A DNA stretch of 25,656 nucleotides from contig PATE01000051.1 of NCBI GenBank assembly GCA_002712305.1, positions 1-25,656 on the forward strand. The letters run 5' to 3'. Positions 22,761-25,656 of the stretch are shown in pieces (the stretch's first letter is position 1; every line of letters begins with the position of its first letter). A program made the position numbers and the translations under genes. Under the pieces are notes generated by a model. That model did no database searches. It was not told the DNA's origin and worked only from the letters and a program-made list of their open reading frames with translations. The DNA is from Gemmatimonadota bacterium (GTDB lineage Bacteria; Latescibacterota; UBA2968; UBA8231).

Positions 22761-23444
22761 TTATGATGCCGCACGCCCTCTTTGTTGCACCAGTTTCTGC
22801 AGCATCGCTGCATTGACTTGCTGACTCAGGCGCAGGCGCAACAGGTAAGCGAACAACAAGGCAAAAGCGACATAACAAAGATACTTCGTTGTCGCCATCG
22901 CCGGGTCTAGTTCGACACTCGGTGGATGAAGCTGTTGATCGGCCGCCCACAGATTGATGGAGTAGCGAACGAAAGGGACCATCACAAAGGCGAAGATGCC
23001 CACCACGGCTGCAAACCTCTGCGTTCGCTCACCTGGATCACTGTAGGAACGGACCATCAGATACGTGACGTAGATGGTGAAGGTGATCATCATCGTCGTC
23101 AAGCGAGGTTCCCAACGCCAGAACACGCCCCAAATCGGTCGTGCCCACAGCGGACCCGAGATCAGTACGAAAACGGAATACAAGACCCCAAGTTCGGCGG
23201 CGGCCAGGCCGAGCCGATCCCAAGCGTCGTTGCGGGTACGCAAGTATCCGACGGATCCGACAAACACAAGGAAATAAGCGAAACCGGCACTGATCGCCGA
23301 GGAGACGTGGAAGTAGAAGATGCGCTGCACCATCCCCATCTGTTTCTCTGTCGGTGCATAGACGAAGACCGCCCACAAGGCGATGACCATGGCCAGCAAT
23401 GTGGCAGCGCCGTGGATGTTCCAGAGGACGGAATCCTTCTTCAT
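22761..23444 (-). CDS. ccmC: Heme exporter / cytochrome c biogenesis protein CcmC
   Basis: CcmC presents heme to the chaperone CcmE at the periplasmic face. The ATG at 23444, with GAGGAGTG upstream, gives 227 residues and six transmembrane helices. The WWD heme-handling motif is WGVFWRWEPRLT (about 105-116), with Glu where Asp is typical. The flanking heme-ligand histidines are His46 (RIFYFHVSSA) and His173 (LHPPSV). The open frame upstream of the ATG overlaps ccmB and is not family-like. It starts 4 bases after ccmB. Confidence 0.93.
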   Translation of the reverse strand: MKKDSVLWNIHGAATLLAMVIALWAVFVYAPTEKQMGMVQRIFYFHVSSAISAGFAYFLVFVGSVGYLRTRNDAWDRLGLAAAELGVLYSVFVLISGPLWARPIWGVFWRWEPRLTTMMITFTIYVTYLMVRSYSDPGERTQRFAAVVGIFAFVMVPFVRYSINLWAADQQLHPPSVELDPAMATTKYLCYVAFALLFAYLLRLRLSQQVNAAMLQKLVQQRGRAAS

Positions 23445-23448
23445 CCGT

Positions 23449-24156
23449 TCACTCCTCGATGACGAAATCGAACAGCATAAGGGACAATGTTGTAAACACG
23501 AGGCAATAGACACCCAACATGGCGATGTGCACCGTCATCTCTTCTGGCCACCACAAGCCAGATCGTCCGGGTGCGGCGCCCTCCAGAATGAGAGCCGTCG
23601 CTTCCACGCACGAAATCAAGGCGGGGATCAGAACGGGAAGAACAAGCAGTGGAAGAAAAAACTCACGCAGACGAGAATGCCCAGCCATGGCGGCAAACAG
23701 GGTTCCCACCGAGGAGACACATGCCGATCCCAGTAGGAAAACGACGGGCAAACTCAGCAGATACCAACCGGGCGTTAGGTTAAAAAACAGCCCGAAAAGC
23801 GGCAAGGTGATGGTCTCCACCAACAACAGAAATACGAGGTTGCCCACCATCTTGGCCAGGTAGAGGGAGGCTCTCGGAATTGGGGCGACCAACAACGCAT
23901 CGAGACAATCGTTGGCCGTTTCAGCGGCAAACGTCCGCTGTAGACCGAACAGGGAGGCGAACACAAAGGAAGACCACAACACACCGGCGCCGATTTCCCA
24001 CAACGCCGCCCCACCCAGCTCGAAGCCGAAATTGTAGACGAGCAGCACCAGCAGAACGAAGAATACCATCGGACTCAAACGTTCCTTGGATCGCCACTCC
24101 GCGACCAGGTCTTTGCGCAACAGCGCCCCAGTATGACCGACGAAGCTCGACGTCAC
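23449..24156 (-). CDS. ccmB: Heme exporter membrane subunit CcmB
   Basis: CcmB is the ABC-type membrane subunit that works with CcmA to release holo-CcmE. The 235-residue protein has six hydrophobic segments and the family N-terminus with a cytoplasmic amphipathic lead (ALLRKDLVAEWRSKERLSPM). Other conserved parts are LFGLQRTFAAETANDCLDAL, LVAPIPRASLYLAKMVGNL and REFFLPLLVLPVLIPAL. The GTG start directly abuts the ccmA stop codon (TGAGTG), with GGAGGA inside the ccmA end, so translation is coupled. Confidence 0.93.
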   Translation of the reverse strand: MTSSFVGHTGALLRKDLVAEWRSKERLSPMVFFVLLVLLVYNFGFELGGAALWEIGAGVLWSSFVFASLFGLQRTFAAETANDCLDALLVAPIPRASLYLAKMVGNLVFLLLVETITLPLFGLFFNLTPGWYLLSLPVVFLLGSACVSSVGTLFAAMAGHSRLREFFLPLLVLPVLIPALISCVEATALILEGAAPGRSGLWWPEEMTVHIAMLGVYCLVFTTLSLMLFDFVIEE

Positions 24157-24852
24157 TCAGTCCTCCAGATGCCGATCACAAAGGTCCTGGAGTTCCTGAC
24201 TTGCTCGATCATGCTGCCACCCTTGCTCATGCACGACGCGGCCCCGACGAAGCAGCACGACCCGCGTGGCGATCTGAGCGGCCTCAGTCACATTGTGGGT
24301 AACCAGTACAGACATGGTATCCGGCTGACGTGCCCGCTGCGCCAACTCCTGTCCGAGTTGGTGGGCGGCGCGACGATCAAGTCCGGTGAAGGGCTCGTCC
24401 AGCAGCAGCAGTTGGGGTTCGTGCAGCGTCGCACGCGCCAGTGCGAGCCGCTGTTTCATCCCCCGGGAGAAACCGCCGACCAGGAAATGTGCCTGTGCCC
24501 CAAGACCGACGCGCTGCAGAGTCGACTCGATATTCAGATCCAATCCATACAGTTGAGCAAAGAAGCTCAAGTTCTCGAACGCCGTGAGGTTCTCATACAG
24601 AAGAATCTGGTGAGAGAGAAGCCCGATGTGCTGTCGGACGGCTTCGGACTGACGCGGATCTTGTCCGTCGATTCTCACCTGGCCCGTTGACGGCCCGGTC
24701 AGCCCTGTCAGCAGACGCAGGAGCGTCGATTTTCCAGCACCATTGGCCCCCGCCAGCAACACATGCTCACCCGCGTTCAACCGTAAATCGACCCCATCCA
24801 GGGCCATCGTCGGCCCGAACTGTTTGGTCACAGCCTCGAAACGAACGTCCAT
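24157..24852 (-). CDS. ccmA: Heme exporter ATP-binding subunit CcmA
   Basis: CcmA is the ATPase of the CcmABCD complex in System I cytochrome c maturation. The 231-residue ABC protein has Walker A GANGAGKST (35-43), an FSRGMKQR signature in place of LSGGQ, which is normal for CcmA, Walker B LLLLDEPFTGLD, and the switch His in VLVTHN. The gene order ccmA-B-C-D is standard. ccmE, F, G and H are not in the window. It begins 7 bases after the upstream membrane-anchored protein gene. Confidence 0.92.
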   Translation of the reverse strand: MDVRFEAVTKQFGPTMALDGVDLRLNAGEHVLLAGANGAGKSTLLRLLTGLTGPSTGQVRIDGQDPRQSEAVRQHIGLLSHQILLYENLTAFENLSFFAQLYGLDLNIESTLQRVGLGAQAHFLVGGFSRGMKQRLALARATLHEPQLLLLDEPFTGLDRRAAHQLGQELAQRARQPDTMSVLVTHNVTEAAQIATRVVLLRRGRVVHEQGWQHDRASQELQDLCDRHLED

Positions 24853-24859
24853 GGCCGAC

Positions 24860-25656
24860 CTAAGATGGAGGGAGTTTCCGATAGATCTCGCGTGCCCGCT
24901 GCATCAACGACGCGTGTTGACGATCCAGTTCGATTCTCTGTGCGTCATCCGCTCGGGCCCTGGCATCTTGCACGTGAGCCAGTTCTTTCAGGATCTGCAG
25001 TCGCTCGGTCTCAGCGTCAGAACCCGTTGCTGGGTCTGTGTCTGCCCTCGCCGGCTGTGGCGCGCCCCCATCAAGGGGTACGGGGCGCCGGGCCACGGCC
25101 ACAACGCCGATGAGAATCGCGGGTACCAGGGCCAGCAATGCCCACTTCAGTGCCCAACGCAGCGGCCGAGAAACAGGCAGATCAATCGCCAGACGTTTTC
25201 CGGCTTCAAGGTCATGTGCTCGATAGTGCCGGTACTGTTGGCCGTGAAGATCGATGACACCCAGGTCCTCGTAGGTCCCGTCCAGCTCGACGCTCACAGG
25301 CTGCACAAACACGTCCAGATGGGTCGTCGGATACACGACTTCGTGCACGTAGGTGCCATCGAAAGCATCAGGGCGGATCTGAAAGGTAAATGCAATCTGC
25401 GACGGCCCCGGCGGGACGGGCTGACTGTCGAACACTCGCGTCGCCGAAAAACGGACTAACTCGCCCGTGTGGGCCGTCAGTGCCGACAGTTTGGCAGGCA
25501 CGACGAATTCGATGCCTCGTGTCTGTCCATCAAAAACAGGCCCGGCATAGGTTCGATTTCCACCGTTGTCGACCTGCACCAGGTTGGCGACTTCCAGGGT
25601 TTGATCACGCAATCCGAGAAACAGATTGTGATTGGAGACGGTGATCTGCGATGCGT
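24860..25656 (-). CDS. Membrane-anchored protein of the ccm operon, function unknown (partial, 5' end outside window)
   Basis: The frame is open to the right edge of the window, so the N-terminus is missing; a TTG at 25612 is internal. The visible part of about 265 residues begins ASQITVSNHNLFLGL. It has an extracytoplasmic beta-rich region (LEVANLVQVDNGGNRTYAG, then GIEFVVPAKLSALTAHTG and FTFQIRPDAFDGTYVHEVVY). One transmembrane helix near the C-terminus (WALKWALLALVPAILIGVVA) follows. A charged helical tail follows (ETERLQILKELAHVQDARAR, ending AREIYRKLPPS), probably cytoplasmic. I do not recognise a named family. The tail resembles short helical C-termini found in other cytochrome-biogenesis proteins, and the 7-base spacing to ccmA argues for a shared role. 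Confidence 0.6.
   Translation of the reverse strand, partial: ASQITVSNHNLFLGLRDQTLEVANLVQVDNGGNRTYAGPVFDGQTRGIEFVVPAKLSALTAHTGELVRFSATRVFDSQPVPPGPSQIAFTFQIRPDAFDGTYVHEVVYPTTHLDVFVQPVSVELDGTYEDLGVIDLHGQQYRHYRAHDLEAGKRLAIDLPVSRPLRWALKWALLALVPAILIGVVAVARRPVPLDGGAPQPARADTDPATGSDAETERLQILKELAHVQDARARADDAQRIELDRQHASLMQRAREIYRKLPPS

Noticed and set aside
24860-25612. The TTG at 25612 as the true start of the protein upstream of ccmA
   Set aside because: The same frame continues to the window edge with protein-like sequence (SQITVSNHNLFLG), so the gene is truncated by the window.

Overview
The window is about 25.7 kb of GC-rich (roughly 60% by eye) bacterial chromosome, densely packed with housekeeping genes. 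I see no transposase, integrase, CRISPR array, tRNA or rRNA. Several features point to a Gram-negative in or near the FCB assemblage (Gemmatimonadota, Latescibacterota, Krumholzibacteriota-like lineages): a Bacteroidota-style B-type succinate dehydrogenase, a CtpA-like S41 peptidase with a long C-terminal region, DUF151 nucleases with a C-terminal UVR motif, and System I (Ccm) cytochrome c maturation. A strong TTGACA-18-TATATT promoter argues against Bacteroidota itself. This placement is inference and cannot be fixed without a search.

Layout. 1-4671 (+): an origin-type cluster rpmH-rnpA-yidC-mnmE-rsmG, without the yidD, jag and mnmG that often sit among these genes. Two parS sites lie between mnmE and rsmG. 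A tight cluster of eight DnaA-box-like 9-mers (4663-4875) follows rsmG and is the best candidate for oriC. 4978-10911 (+): a CDP-alcohol phosphatidyltransferase, tmk, an S41 protease, a roughly 440-nt hairpin-rich segment, the RNase E/G gene, rplU and rpmA, closed by a bidirectional terminator. 11010-14325 (-): sdhCAB. 14568-16641 (+): sucCD, divergent from sdh, so the two operons carry adjacent TCA-cycle steps. 16670-19619 (-): a GT4-GT2-CPBP operon preceded by a probable structured RNA of about 175 nt. 20069-22468 (-): two bifunctional-nuclease/UVR proteins and two small lipoproteins. 22570 to the right edge (-): ccmA-B-C-D behind a membrane-anchored protein that runs off the window.

How it fits together. 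The left third combines ribosome and RNA maturation, membrane insertion and chromosome segregation/replication signals. The middle links RNA turnover, ribosomal proteins and central carbon/respiratory metabolism. The right third is envelope work: glycosylation, lipoproteins and cytochrome c maturation.

Most interesting signals. (1) The parS/DnaA-box region coincides with a switch in strand composition whose sign is opposite to the usual one at an origin. (2) There is a chain of about ten hairpins in front of the RNase E/G gene. (3) An unassigned RNA on the minus strand has a 14-bp closing helix and UUCG-capped stems. (4) The rnpA reading frame may start at a CTG overlapping the rpmH stop.
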